From an uncultured Bacilli bacterium (GTDB taxonomy: Bacteria; Bacillota_I; Bacilli_A; RF39; UBA660): 64,000 bases of DNA. The number at the start of each line of letters is the position of its first letter. Within the stretch, counting starts at the first letter, position 1. Shown piece by piece: positions 15,114 to 23,477 of this stretch. The notes beneath the pieces were generated by a model. That model ran no database searches, was not told where the DNA came from, and saw only the letters and a list, made by a program, of their open reading frames with translations. The DNA is taken from assembly GCA_934096815.1 (NCBI GenBank), contig CAKOMY010000002.1, positions 1 through 64,000 on the forward strand, in the 5' to 3' direction. The position numbers were made by a program, and so were the translations under genes.

Positions 15114-16484
15114 ATGATATATGAGTGTGATAAATGTGGGTTTAAACATGAAGGAATACTGCCGGATGGATATCATTGTCCTTTGTGTTTATCGGGGTAT
15201 GATCATTTAATTCCCATTGAATTTGAAAATAAAGTATATAAAAGGGTAGAAATATCTAATGGAAATGTTGGAATTAGAAGAATAGAGGAAAAATGCATTA
15301 ATTGTGGTATGTGTTTAAGGACTTGTGAAAAAGTAACTAATTGTTTAGTTAATACGGCAAATAATGATTATAAAGATTCAAATGATTTATGTTTAGAATG
15401 TGGAAATTGTATATTAACTTGTCCTACATCATCATTAATTCCAAAGTATGATTATCAAGAAGTGCTAAAATATATTGATAACCCTGATTATATTGTAATA
15501 GCACTAACTAGTCCTGCAACAAGAGTTGGAATTGGAGATGCTTTTTTCAAAGAACCTGGTATGTTTTTAGAAGGCAAAATGGTAGCTGCTTTAAAAAAAT
15601 TAGGGTTTGATTATGTTTTTGATTTAACTTTTGGAGCGGATATTACATCAGTAGAGGAAGCACATGAATTAAAAGAAAGATTAGAAAGTAGGGGAAAACC
15701 CATGTTTTCTAGTTGTTGTCCTTCTTGGGTAAAATATTGTCATATAGTTCATCCTGAGCTAATAGATAATTTATCCACTTGTAAGAGCCCTATTGGTATG
15801 GCAAGTACAGTTATAAAAAAATTATTTGCACCTAATGAGTATGATAGAGATAAAAAAATAATAATAGTGGCTGTAACGCCTTGCACAAGTAAAAAAAGAG
15901 AAATTGTTGGTACAGATACTGATTTTGTTATTACTACAAGTGAGCTAGCTTTGATGATTAGAGAAAATGGGATTGATTTTAATAAATTAGAAGATGCTGC
16001 TTTTGATAGAGTAAAAGGATCATTTTCTGGTACTAATTATGGAACTGGTGGAGGAGTTACTAAATCAGTTGTTAGGTGTCTTTATTATGAGATGACTGGT
16101 AAAGATTTAAAAGAAAAAGATTATATAATAGAAGATAAAGAATATTACAGGTTACTTAAAGTTAAAATTAATTCAAGAATTGTTAGATGTATAATAGTTA
16201 GTACAATGTCAAATTTAGAAAAAATACTAAAAAATGATGTTGAGTTTGATTTTGCTGAGATTATGTATTGTGATGGTGGATGTGTTTCAGGCGGAGGCCA
16301 AGTCTTAATGCCTGTTAAAGATAAAGAATTGATTAAACAAAAAAGAGCAGAAAGCTTGAACAAAAAACATAATGAGATTGAATACTATCCTTATAAAAAT
16401 GACTTAATAGATGATTTATATAATACTTATTTAAATAATCCGGGAAGTGCTGATGCTCATAAATATTTACATATTAATCATTAA
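15114..16484 (+). CDS. [FeFe]-hydrogenase with N-terminal rubredoxin-like domain
   Basis: A 456-residue cytoplasmic enzyme expected to reduce protons to H2 or oxidise H2. Residues 1-33 form a rubredoxin-like Fe site (Cys5, Cys8, Cys22, Cys25). Two [4Fe-4S] ferredoxin motifs follow (CINCGMCLRTCEK and CLECGNCILTCP). The H-cluster signatures are all present: SSCCPSW (L1), TPCTSKKREI (L2) and EIMYCDGGCVSGGGQ (L3), including the four cluster cysteines. The TPC form of L2 and the modular N-terminus suggest a group B-type enzyme. No hydEFG maturases are in the window. ATG 15114 is chosen because AGGTGA lies 8 bases before it. Confidence 0.9.
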   Translation: MIYECDKCGFKHEGILPDGYHCPLCLSGYDHLIPIEFENKVYKRVEISNGNVGIRRIEEKCINCGMCLRTCEKVTNCLVNTANNDYKDSNDLCLECGNCILTCPTSSLIPKYDYQEVLKYIDNPDYIVIALTSPATRVGIGDAFFKEPGMFLEGKMVAALKKLGFDYVFDLTFGADITSVEEAHELKERLESRGKPMFSSCCPSWVKYCHIVHPELIDNLSTCKSPIGMASTVIKKLFAPNEYDRDKKIIIVAVTPCTSKKREIVGTDTDFVITTSELALMIRENGIDFNKLEDAAFDRVKGSFSGTNYGTGGGVTKSVVRCLYYEMTGKDLKEKDYIIEDKEYYRLLKVKINSRIVRCIIVSTMSNLEKILKNDVEFDFAEIMYCDGGCVSGGGQVLMPVKDKELIKQKRAESLNKKHNEIEYYPYKNDLIDDLYNTYLNNPGSADAHKYLHINH

Positions 16485-16502
16485 AACTTAAATATAATTA
16501 TG

Positions 16503-16532
16503 AAAAAAATTAGTTGATATACTAATTTTTTT
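16503..16532 (+). terminator. Hydrogenase terminator
   Basis: A 12-bp stem (A7-TTAGT with ACTAA-T7) around a TGATAT loop, ending in T7. Confidence 0.85.
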
Positions 16533-16566
16533 GTGGTAGTATTTTATTAGAATAGCGAGGAATTTT

Positions 16567-16851
16567 ATGAATACTAATATTGAATTAAAAAGAGTAAATG
16601 GAGAAATAATAAAAGCAGAATTAATTAGTTATTTTGAGTATGTTCCAAATAATAAAAAATATGTATTTTATACTTTAAATGAAAAAGTAGAAAATGATTT
16701 AGTAAAAATGTATGTATCTGAAGTATCAAATGGGAACGCTTTATCAGATAATATGACAAATGATGAATGGAATAATATAAAGGGAATTATGAAATCCATT
16801 CTTACAGCAAATAATAATGAAAATATTAAATACTTAAATTGGGAGGCTTAA
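16567..16851 (+). CDS. DUF1292-like small protein
   Basis: A 94-residue protein whose layout matches DUF1292: an N-terminal strand with VNGEIIKAELISYFEY, KYVFYTL, VYVSEVS-like strand, then NDEWNNIKGIMKSIL. The family function is unknown. It overlaps the ribosome site of the following gene, so the two are likely cotranslated. Confidence 0.65.
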   Translation: MNTNIELKRVNGEIIKAELISYFEYVPNNKKYVFYTLNEKVENDLVKMYVSEVSNGNALSDNMTNDEWNNIKGIMKSILTANNNENIKYLNWEA

Positions 16852-16853
16852 TA

Positions 16854-17609
16854 ATGGCAAACATAATACAAAATGAATCAAGAAAGATAGCATTAACTGC
16901 AGATCAGTTGAATTCACTTAAAAAAGCATATAGTGAGAGTATGACAAAGCAAACTAAAATGACTACGCAAGCATCAGGGGTAACAAATGATGCTGTTGTT
17001 CAACAAATAGTAAATAATAGTACTAATTCAATGCCTCAAACTGATGTTTTAATTCCTGATGCACCAGTAAATACAGTAGCACCAACACAGCCAGTTAATA
17101 TGTTTGAGTCAGTTCCAATTGTAGATAGTCTAGTAGGAAATGCTGGTACTTCAAATACAAGTGAACCTAAAATAGAAGAACAAGTAGTTTCTGCAGTTCC
17201 TGGTGAACAACAAACAGATAATGTTATTAGTGATAATAAAGATTTAGCTGATTTAATAAAAAAAATTATAGATGAATATTATGATTTACAATTACATGTT
17301 CAAGAATATGGTGTAAAATTAGAAGAAACTTTAGAAAAGATGAAAAAGTTAATGAATGAAAATAACTTAACAAAACAAGTTACAAATACAGCAAATACTG
17401 TAACACAACAAGTTGTTCAGCCAACACCAACAGTAGCTGTAGCATCTCAAGCAGCATCAGCTGGAACTAATGTTTTTGATGCTCCTAAAACTGAACCAGT
17501 AGCAACAATAACTCCAAAACAACCGCTTGCTTCACCTTATTCTGAAAACATTAATATATTTGATCAAATTCCGCAAACTCCCAGTAACGGAGGACAATTA
17601 AAAATATAA
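16854..17609 (+). CDS. Low-complexity protein with central coiled coil
   Basis: A 251-residue protein preceded by GGGAGG; ATG 16854 is chosen over TTG 16839, which lies before that site. Residues 1-35 are helical and charged. Residues 40-125 are rich in Thr, Val, Pro, Asn and Gln. A coiled-coil helix lies near residues 128-170, and another Pro/Thr/Gln-rich disordered tail ends with short repeated motifs NVFDAP and NIFDQIP. No signal peptide or anchor is present. I do not recognise a function; scaffold or division-associated roles are only guesses. Confidence 0.65.
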   Translation: MANIIQNESRKIALTADQLNSLKKAYSESMTKQTKMTTQASGVTNDAVVQQIVNNSTNSMPQTDVLIPDAPVNTVAPTQPVNMFESVPIVDSLVGNAGTSNTSEPKIEEQVVSAVPGEQQTDNVISDNKDLADLIKKIIDEYYDLQLHVQEYGVKLEETLEKMKKLMNENNLTKQVTNTANTVTQQVVQPTPTVAVASQAASAGTNVFDAPKTEPVATITPKQPLASPYSENINIFDQIPQTPSNGGQLKI

Positions 17610-17613
17610 AATT

Positions 17614-17637
17614 AAGTCTAAATATTGGACTTTTTTT
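17614..17637 (+). terminator. Terminator after the 16854 gene
   Basis: AAGTCT (17614-17619) pairs with GGACTT (17627-17632), followed by T. Confidence 0.65.
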
Positions 17638-17660
17638 GTTTATTAAACATATAATTTAGT

Positions 17661-18539
17661 ATGGAAAATATATTAAATTATTATTATGATATAAACGTTA
17701 TAGATATAAAAAAATATGATTATTATTACCTAATAACGAGTGATGATGAAGAAGAATATTTATTTAATGAAATAGTAAATGTATCAGAATTAAAAGAAAT
17801 AATAAATTATTTAAATAACACTAATATGTTATATCATTTATTAATGCTAACTAAGGAACAAAATATAACGATAACTTATAATGATAAAGAATATGCTTTA
17901 TTTAAAGTAAGAGATAATGATAACTTAAATATATTTAGTTTTTCTAATTTAATTACTAGTGGTAAATGTATATGGGGTACACTATGGTCTAATAGAGTAG
18001 ATTATTATTTAGAACAATTAAAAGAAGTAGTTGATATAAATGAGATTAAATATGCAATGGATTATTATATATCTTTAGCTGAAATTGCTATATCTTATTT
18101 TAATAATTTAGAAGAAATTTATAAAAGCAGTGAGTTAACTTATACAATATCTCATCATTTTACTAGTTCACCATTATCTAAATATGAATTATATAACCCA
18201 TCTAATATGTGTAAAGATTTAATAGTTAGAGATGTTGCCGAATATATTAAAGCATCCTTTTTTGAAGATATATTAACTAATAATGAAATACTTAATTTAA
18301 TAGATAGGATCAATTTAAACGAAGTATTAGCTAACTATTTATTAGTAAGATTAATATATCCATCTTATATGTTTAAAATATACGATAAGTATATAGAAAC
18401 AAAAGAAATAGATCGTAAATTTTATGACTATATGAAAAAAAGTAGGGAATATGAACGCCTACTAGCAAATATATATAATAAATTAAAACTTAAATTTCCT
18501 ATTAAAGCTTATATTTACTTCTTTAAAGATCAATATTAA
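17661..18539 (+). CDS. Hypothetical protein, possibly kinase-fold (YutH/CotS-like)
   Basis: A 292-residue soluble protein rich in Tyr and Asn. The arrangement GTLWSNRVDYYLEQL near residue 107, YYISLAEIAI near 132, SHHFTSSPLSKYELYNPSNM near 165 and VRDVAEYIK near 190 recalls from memory the YutH/CotS spore-coat branch of aminoglycoside-phosphotransferase-like proteins. The usual catalytic HxDxxxxN loop is not evident, so activity is doubtful. Its 3' end overlaps the convergent nifU-like gene by 17 bases. Confidence 0.5.
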   Translation: MENILNYYYDINVIDIKKYDYYYLITSDDEEEYLFNEIVNVSELKEIINYLNNTNMLYHLLMLTKEQNITITYNDKEYALFKVRDNDNLNIFSFSNLITSGKCIWGTLWSNRVDYYLEQLKEVVDINEIKYAMDYYISLAEIAISYFNNLEEIYKSSELTYTISHHFTSSPLSKYELYNPSNMCKDLIVRDVAEYIKASFFEDILTNNEILNLIDRINLNEVLANYLLVRLIYPSYMFKIYDKYIETKEIDRKFYDYMKKSREYERLLANIYNKLKLKFPIKAYIYFFKDQY

Positions 18540-18747
18540 TTACATCTTTAACTTCTGGAACTTCTTCTTTAATAGTTCTAAGAACAAAATCAGTTATTGT
18601 ATCATCTTTGTAACCACATTCGGCACATGCTCCATGTAATTTAATATATACAATATTATCTTTTAAACTAATAAATTCTATATCGCCACCATCACTATTT
18701 AAGTATGGTTTAATAATATTAATTGTTTCTTTTATTTTTTCTTCCAT
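18523..18747 (-). CDS. NifU-like Fe-S scaffold domain protein
   Basis: A 74-residue protein made only of the NifU C-terminal domain: IKPYLNSDGGDIEFISL near the start and the GACAECGYKDDTI CxxC site near residues 40-53, which binds a [4Fe-4S] cluster for transfer to apoproteins. This fits a genome with ferredoxins, hydrogenase and radical-SAM enzymes. ATG 18747 is chosen over GTG 18756 because GTGGGTG lies upstream at good distance on the minus strand. It is divergent from the S1-domain gene. Confidence 0.88.
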   Translation of the reverse strand: MEEKIKETINIIKPYLNSDGGDIEFISLKDNIVYIKLHGACAECGYKDDTITDFVLRTIKEEVPEVKDVINIDL

Positions 18748-18812
18748 ATATAACACCCACTTGAGATTATATCACATTTTATTTATAATAATAAGAAGAA
18801 GGAAAGATATTT

Positions 18813-19163
18813 ATGTATAGAGTAGGAGAAATAATAGAGGTTGAAGTAACTGGAATAGAAAGTTATGGTATCTTTGTTAAGGCTGATAATGATTATACTG
18901 GTTTAATTCATATATCCGAGATAGATAATAATTATATAAAAGATATAAATAAGTATGTTAAATTAGGAGATAATATATATACAAATGTGATTGGAGTAGA
19001 TGATGCAACTAAGCATTTAAAGTTATCTATAAAGAATATGAATTATAATGATAATAATCATGGTAAGAGAATAATAAAAGAAAATATAAATGGCTTTTTA
19101 CCTCTTCATAATAAGTTAGAAGAATGGATAGAGGAGACAATTAAAAAATTGAAACAATTATAA
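18813..19163 (+). CDS. S1 RNA-binding domain protein (YugI/CvfD-like)
   Basis: A 116-residue protein with a single N-terminal S1 domain (residues 1-70: GEIIEVEVTGIESYGIFVK, GLIHISEI, LGDNIYTNVIGVDD, HLKLSIK) and a short helical tail. This length and layout match general stress protein 13 (YugI)/CvfD, a ribosome-associated regulator in Firmicutes. AGAAGGAAAG precedes the ATG. Confidence 0.8.
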   Translation: MYRVGEIIEVEVTGIESYGIFVKADNDYTGLIHISEIDNNYIKDINKYVKLGDNIYTNVIGVDDATKHLKLSIKNMNYNDNNHGKRIIKENINGFLPLHNKLEEWIEETIKKLKQL

Positions 19164-19187
19164 TATAAAAGACAAACATATTTTCGC

Positions 19188-19215
19188 TTGACGGGGGGGC
19201 TTTTAAAGGTATAAT
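19188..19215 (+). promoter_or_regulatory. G7-tract promoter of the 19240 surface gene
   Basis: TTGACG (19188-19193), 16 bases, TATAAT (19210-19215). Seven consecutive G (19193-19199) start at the last base of the -35 and fill the first part of the spacer. GCTTGAC-G7 is identical in all four copies in the window. Confidence 0.85.
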
Positions 19216-19239
19216 TTCACTAGGATAAGGTGATTTTAT

Positions 19240-20574
19240 ATGAATAATAAAGAAGAACAATTAAAAGTGTATGTAATGATAGGAACAATAATAATGCTCC
19301 TAGTGATATTTTCAGGGATAACATATGCTTTTTTTAGTGCGAGCAATAATAAAGGAAGTACGTCTTTAATATCAGCAATAAGTGGTAAAATGACAATAAA
19401 TTATGCCGATGGCAAAAGTGATTTATTAGTATCAAATGATATACAACCTAGTGATGCAATATTAGTTAATAAGACATTTACTTTAACAGGTACAAATACA
19501 ACTAGTGGACTTGCCATGCCATATAAAGTAGGACTAAAATATACATCAACATTTAGTGATGGACAAATTCATTATTATATAAAAGAAATGAATAGACCAG
19601 ATAGTTCTAAAGTAACAGTAGAATATACAGGAACAACTAATCAAACAGTACAAGGATATAGTTCGTATATAGGATATTCTCATGGAATTTTAAAAAACGG
19701 AAATAATTATACTGAAATGGTAACAGGAGAGTTTCCAGTGAACACGTCAAATCAAACAATCACATTTAATTTAATTCTTCAATTTCCTGATACCGGAAAA
19801 AATCAAGATAGCGAAAAAGGAAAAGAAATAGGTGGAAGGGTTGTCGTTAATTATGAACAACCAAAAGCAACCACATTTGCCGAAGATTCATGGAGTACAA
19901 TAGCAGCCGTGGTTAAAGATGGACAGTTAAATGCTTATTCAGTTGGAGATGAAAAAGAAGTAGTGCTAAGCGATGGAAAAAGTTATACAGTGCGTGTTGC
20001 TAATAATACAACACCTGAAGAGTGTAAAGGACCTGATTTTTCACAGACAGCCTGTGGATTTGTAGTTGAATTTGTTGATATAGTAGATCAAAGAACAATG
20101 AATACTACGGGCACCAATGTAGGCGGTTGGCCAGCAACAGCAATGAGAATATATACAAAAGGAGAATTCTTAAATAAATTACCAGCAGAATTAAGAAATG
20201 TAATAATTGAAACAAAAGTAATATCTGGTCATGGAAGTACATCAGGAGAAGCTAACTTTATTTCAACAGATAAAATATATTTACTAAGTGCGCATGAAGT
20301 ATGGGAAGATGGTATAAGTAATCCGGTATCTAGTAGAGATGCTGCGTATAAAAATACAAGACAATTAGATTATTATGCAAATCTAAAAGTAACCACCAGT
20401 AACTATTCAGGTGCTATAAAGAAAAATGTTAATGGTTCGAATTCCAATTGGTGGCTTCGCTCGGGCAGTTCTGGTAGTAAAAATTATTTTCTAATTGTCA
20501 AAAATGATGGAGACTGGACTAATTTTGATGCTAGGTATGCCAGTGGCTTTGCTCCAGCGTTCCGTATTGGGTAA
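19240..20574 (+). CDS. Modular surface protein with DUF6273/C-type-lectin-like C-terminus
   Basis: A 444-residue exported protein. Residues 11-35 form a membrane/signal segment ending SGITYAFFSAS, resembling SipW-dependent (TasA-type) signal regions. Residues ~40-210 are the shared beta-rich domain. From ~215 the sequence differs from the other members: VVLSDGKSYTVRVANN, TKGEFLNKLPAELRN and a terminal NWWLRSGSSG-GFAPAFRIG block typical of DUF6273 or formylglycine-enzyme/C-type-lectin-like domains. The last ~125 coding bases are about 43% GC by my count, well above the flanking DNA. Expected location is the cell surface, with the C-terminal domain as ligand-binding face. Confidence 0.8.
   Translation: MNNKEEQLKVYVMIGTIIMLLVIFSGITYAFFSASNNKGSTSLISAISGKMTINYADGKSDLLVSNDIQPSDAILVNKTFTLTGTNTTSGLAMPYKVGLKYTSTFSDGQIHYYIKEMNRPDSSKVTVEYTGTTNQTVQGYSSYIGYSHGILKNGNNYTEMVTGEFPVNTSNQTITFNLILQFPDTGKNQDSEKGKEIGGRVVVNYEQPKATTFAEDSWSTIAAVVKDGQLNAYSVGDEKEVVLSDGKSYTVRVANNTTPEECKGPDFSQTACGFVVEFVDIVDQRTMNTTGTNVGGWPATAMRIYTKGEFLNKLPAELRNVIIETKVISGHGSTSGEANFISTDKIYLLSAHEVWEDGISNPVSSRDAAYKNTRQLDYYANLKVTTSNYSGAIKKNVNGSNSNWWLRSGSSGSKNYFLIVKNDGDWTNFDARYASGFAPAFRIG
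20449..20571 (+). other. Candidate DGR variable region in the 19240 gene
   Basis: The segment encodes residues 404-444, from WWLRSG to FRIG at the C-terminus. It is GC-rich for this genome and aligns without gaps to the GC-rich segment at 37764-37880, sharing W, S, S, G, V, D, G, D, A and P positions. It lies exactly at the protein end, where retroelement-diversified lectin domains carry their variable residues. No template repeat or reverse transcriptase was found in the window. Confidence 0.5.
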
Positions 20575-20602
20575 AAATGCAAATCATGGATAGAATAAAA
20601 TA

Positions 20603-20655
20603 AAACCTTACGAGGAAACTTATTCAATTAACAGATAAGAATAGGTTCTTTTTTT
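20603..20655 (+). terminator. Terminator after the 19240 surface gene
   Basis: A two-part stem: AACCTTA with TAGGTT outside, CTTAT with ATAAG inside, followed by T8. Confidence 0.6.
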
Positions 20656-20725
20656 TAATTCCATTTACATAATTATAGATAACATTTGTAATTTATTATA
20701 TAATTATAATGTAAGGAGAATGATT

Positions 20726-21814
20726 ATGAGAGTAATTATTACAGCAGGAGGTACAGGTGGACATATTTATCCGGCTATATCTATATTAAATAAAATAAAA
20801 GAGGAAGAACCAAACAGTACGTTTTTATATATTGGAACTCACAACCGAATGGAAAAAGATATTGTTCCTTCATTAGGATATGATTATAAATCTATTGAAA
20901 TATATGGTTTTAGTAAAAAAAATATAAAACTAGATTTTAAAAATATTGGATTAATACATAAGGCTTATAAAGAAAGTTTAAAAATAATAAAAGAGTTTAA
21001 ACCTGATATAGTAATAGGTGTTGGAGGATATGTAACATTTCCTGTTATAATGGCAGCTCATAAATTAAAAATTAAAACATTTTTACATGAACAAAATTCA
21101 ATTCCTGGTAAAAGTAATAAATTCTTAATTAAATATGCTGATAAAATAGGACTTAGTTTTGCTGATAGCAGTAAATATTTTCCTAAAGATAAATGGATAT
21201 TAACCGGTAATCCTTGTTCTGAAAATGCTATAAATATTAAAGCAACATCTAGAACAAAATATGGACTTAGTTACGATAAAAAAAGTATTCTGATAGTTCA
21301 AGGTTCACTTGGTTCTGAAGTAATTAATAATAAAATGCTATCATTCTTACAAAGTATTGATAATGAACCTTATGATGTATTATATGTAACAGGTAAAAAT
21401 TATTATGAAAATTATAGTAAAAATAAATTTAGTAAAAATGTTAAAGTTGTTCCTTATGTTGAAAATTTGAGTAGTTTATTAAAAGATATCGATTTAATTA
21501 TAACAAGAGCTGGAGCAAGCACTATTGCTGAAATTACTTCTCTTGGCTTACCAGCTATATTAATTCCTAGTCCATATGTTGCAAATAATCATCAATACTA
21601 TAATGCTTTATCACTTAAAAATGCAAATGCATCAGAACTTATTGAACAAAAAGATCTAAATGAAAAAACATTAAAAGAAACAATTAATAAAATATTAAAT
21701 AATAAAAATACTTACGAGACATATCATAATAATTTATTAAAATTAAGTATTCCTAATAGTAGCACAATAATATATGAAAGTATAAAAAAGTTAATTAATG
21801 AAAAAGAAAGTTAA
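20726..21814 (+). CDS. murG: UDP-GlcNAc:lipid I N-acetylglucosaminyltransferase
   Basis: A 362-residue GT28 enzyme that converts lipid I to lipid II at the inner membrane face. The N-terminal loop GGTGGHIYPA, the second glycine loop GVGGYVTFPV and the C-terminal donor-site motif GASTIAEI are present. ATG 20726 is chosen over 20720 because AAGGAG is 7 bases before it. Its 3' end overlaps ftsQ by 17 bases. This shows the organism makes peptidoglycan. Confidence 0.95.
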   Translation: MRVIITAGGTGGHIYPAISILNKIKEEEPNSTFLYIGTHNRMEKDIVPSLGYDYKSIEIYGFSKKNIKLDFKNIGLIHKAYKESLKIIKEFKPDIVIGVGGYVTFPVIMAAHKLKIKTFLHEQNSIPGKSNKFLIKYADKIGLSFADSSKYFPKDKWILTGNPCSENAINIKATSRTKYGLSYDKKSILIVQGSLGSEVINNKMLSFLQSIDNEPYDVLYVTGKNYYENYSKNKFSKNVKVVPYVENLSSLLKDIDLIITRAGASTIAEITSLGLPAILIPSPYVANNHQYYNALSLKNANASELIEQKDLNEKTLKETINKILNNKNTYETYHNNLLKLSIPNSSTIIYESIKKLINEKES

Positions 21815-22481
21815 AAAGAAAAAATTAAATATCGTCAAGTTTTTAGTGTTCATCTTAATATTTTATATTATTGGATATAGCGGTTATAGTTTGTTTACAA
21901 TGAAAACTAAAAACATAATTATAAAGGGAAATACTTATTTAAAAGATTATGAAATAATAGAACAGGCTGGAGTTAAAGATTATCCTGCCTTGTTAACTCT
22001 AAATAAGAAAAAAACAATTAATAAATTGAAAGAATTAGATTTAGTAAGCGATGCAAAAATTACTAAAAAGTTTGATTTTACACTTATTATTGAAATAACT
22101 GAAAAGAAAATTATTTTAGAATATGAAGGAAAATATTATTTAAATGATGGAACAAGAATAGATGGAGACTTCTTAGCAGTTCCAACTCTAATTAACTATG
22201 TTCCTGATGGAACTTTAAAGAAATTCCTTAAGGAAATGGGAAATATCAATTATGACATTATTAATTCAATAAGTGAGATAGAGTATGCTCCTACCAAAAA
22301 TAGCGATGGTACTATAACTGATGAAAACATATTTATTTTTAAAATGAATGATGGTAATATAGTATACATATCTACTGATAAATTAGAAATAATGAATAAA
22401 TATCAAAAAATTTATGCTAGTTTAGGAAATAAAAAAGGAATCTTGCATTTAGATAATGGAAATTATTTGGAGGTACAATGA
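21798..22481 (+). CDS. ftsQ: Cell division protein FtsQ/DivIB
   Basis: A 227-residue bitopic protein with a very basic cytoplasmic N-terminus (MKKKVKKKKLN), one membrane span near residues 13-33 and an external POTRA domain near 36-105 (NIIIKGNTYLKDYEIIEQAG). The beta domain follows. It works in the FtsB-FtsL-FtsQ complex of the divisome. It overlaps murG at its start and queH at its stop, so the group is translationally coupled. Confidence 0.85.
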   Translation: MKKKVKKKKLNIVKFLVFILIFYIIGYSGYSLFTMKTKNIIIKGNTYLKDYEIIEQAGVKDYPALLTLNKKKTINKLKELDLVSDAKITKKFDFTLIIEITEKKIILEYEGKYYLNDGTRIDGDFLAVPTLINYVPDGTLKKFLKEMGNINYDIINSISEIEYAPTKNSDGTITDENIFIFKMNDGNIVYISTDKLEIMNKYQKIYASLGNKKGILHLDNGNYLEVQ

Positions 22482-23080
22482 TGAATATAAATTATAATGA
22501 AGAAATGAAAAAAATAATAAGTAATTTAGATAGTAATAATACACTTTTATTACATTCATGTTGTGGACCTTGTTCAACAGCAGTAATTGAAAGATTAAAA
22601 GATTACTTTGATATAACAGTTCTTTATTATAATCCAAATATTGAACCGAAAGATGAATACATAAAAAGAAAAGAAGAACAATTAAAAGTATTAAAAGAAT
22701 ATAATATTAAATTTAAAGATATTGATTATTTAAATGAAGAATATCGTAAGAAAGTAATTGGATATGAAAAAGAACCAGAAAATGGCGCAAGATGTCATAT
22801 TTGTTATGAACTTAGATTAGAAAAAACAGCTATTCTAGCTAAAGAAAATAGCTTTGATTATTTTGCAACAACCTTAACTGTTAGTCCATATAAAAATGCT
22901 AAAGTGATTAATGAAATAGGACTTAAGTTACAAAACAAATATGATGTTAAATATTTACTTTCTGATTTTAAAAAAGAAGATGGTTATAAGAAAAGTATTG
23001 AACTATCTAAAAAATATAATTTATATCGTCAAGATTACTGTGGATGTTTATTTAGTAAGGAGAGAAAAGTAGATGAATAA
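22478..23080 (+). CDS. queH: Epoxyqueuosine reductase QueH
   Basis: A 200-residue protein of the QueH (former DUF208) family, which performs the last step of queuosine synthesis on tRNA. Visible are the N-terminal HSCCGPC cysteines, NPNIEPKDEY, the second cysteine group ARCHICYELRLEK and the C-terminal DYCGCLFSKE. These cysteines bind an Fe-S cluster and a second metal. Its ATG overlaps the ftsQ stop, with TTGGAGG as the ribosome site. Confidence 0.92.
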   Translation: MMNINYNEEMKKIISNLDSNNTLLLHSCCGPCSTAVIERLKDYFDITVLYYNPNIEPKDEYIKRKEEQLKVLKEYNIKFKDIDYLNEEYRKKVIGYEKEPENGARCHICYELRLEKTAILAKENSFDYFATTLTVSPYKNAKVINEIGLKLQNKYDVKYLLSDFKKEDGYKKSIELSKKYNLYRQDYCGCLFSKERKVDE

Positions 23081-23468
23081 AAAAGGATTTACATTAGTTG
23101 AGATATTAGCAACACTTGTGATACTATCTTTTATATTTATGCTTACTTATCCAACGATACAAAAGGCTTTTAACAATGGTAAAACAGCAATTTCTGAATT
23201 AAGTAAGAAACAAATTGAAGATGCAGCTAAAATAGTAATAGATGAAGTTATTTATTGCAATATGTCAGAAGATACTAAATCACTGTTAAATGCTACTAAC
23301 TGCAAGGATGCACTTGATAAAATTGTTAATGGAATTAATGTTGATATTTCTAAATTGAATTTAGACAATATAAATAATAAACAAAAATGTGAAGGTATAA
23401 TAAGTATAAAAATAGATAGAGAAACATATAAAGAAACAATAGATATGACAAATGTAATATGTAAATAA
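23073..23468 (+). CDS. Type IV prepilin-like protein
   Basis: A 131-residue protein with a textbook class III signal: MNKKG followed by FTLVEILATLVILSFIFML, so prepilin peptidase would cleave after Gly5 and methylate Phe. The C-terminal domain contains four cysteines, perhaps two disulfides. It resembles ComGC-type or minor pseudopilins of competence/type IV systems. No pilus ATPase, platform protein or peptidase gene lies in the window, so any partners must be elsewhere. It overlaps queH by 8 bases and sits 9 bases before ftsY. Confidence 0.8.
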   Translation: MNKKGFTLVEILATLVILSFIFMLTYPTIQKAFNNGKTAISELSKKQIEDAAKIVIDEVIYCNMSEDTKSLLNATNCKDALDKIVNGINVDISKLNLDNINNKQKCEGIISIKIDRETYKETIDMTNVICK

Positions 23469-23477
23469 GGTGAGGTT

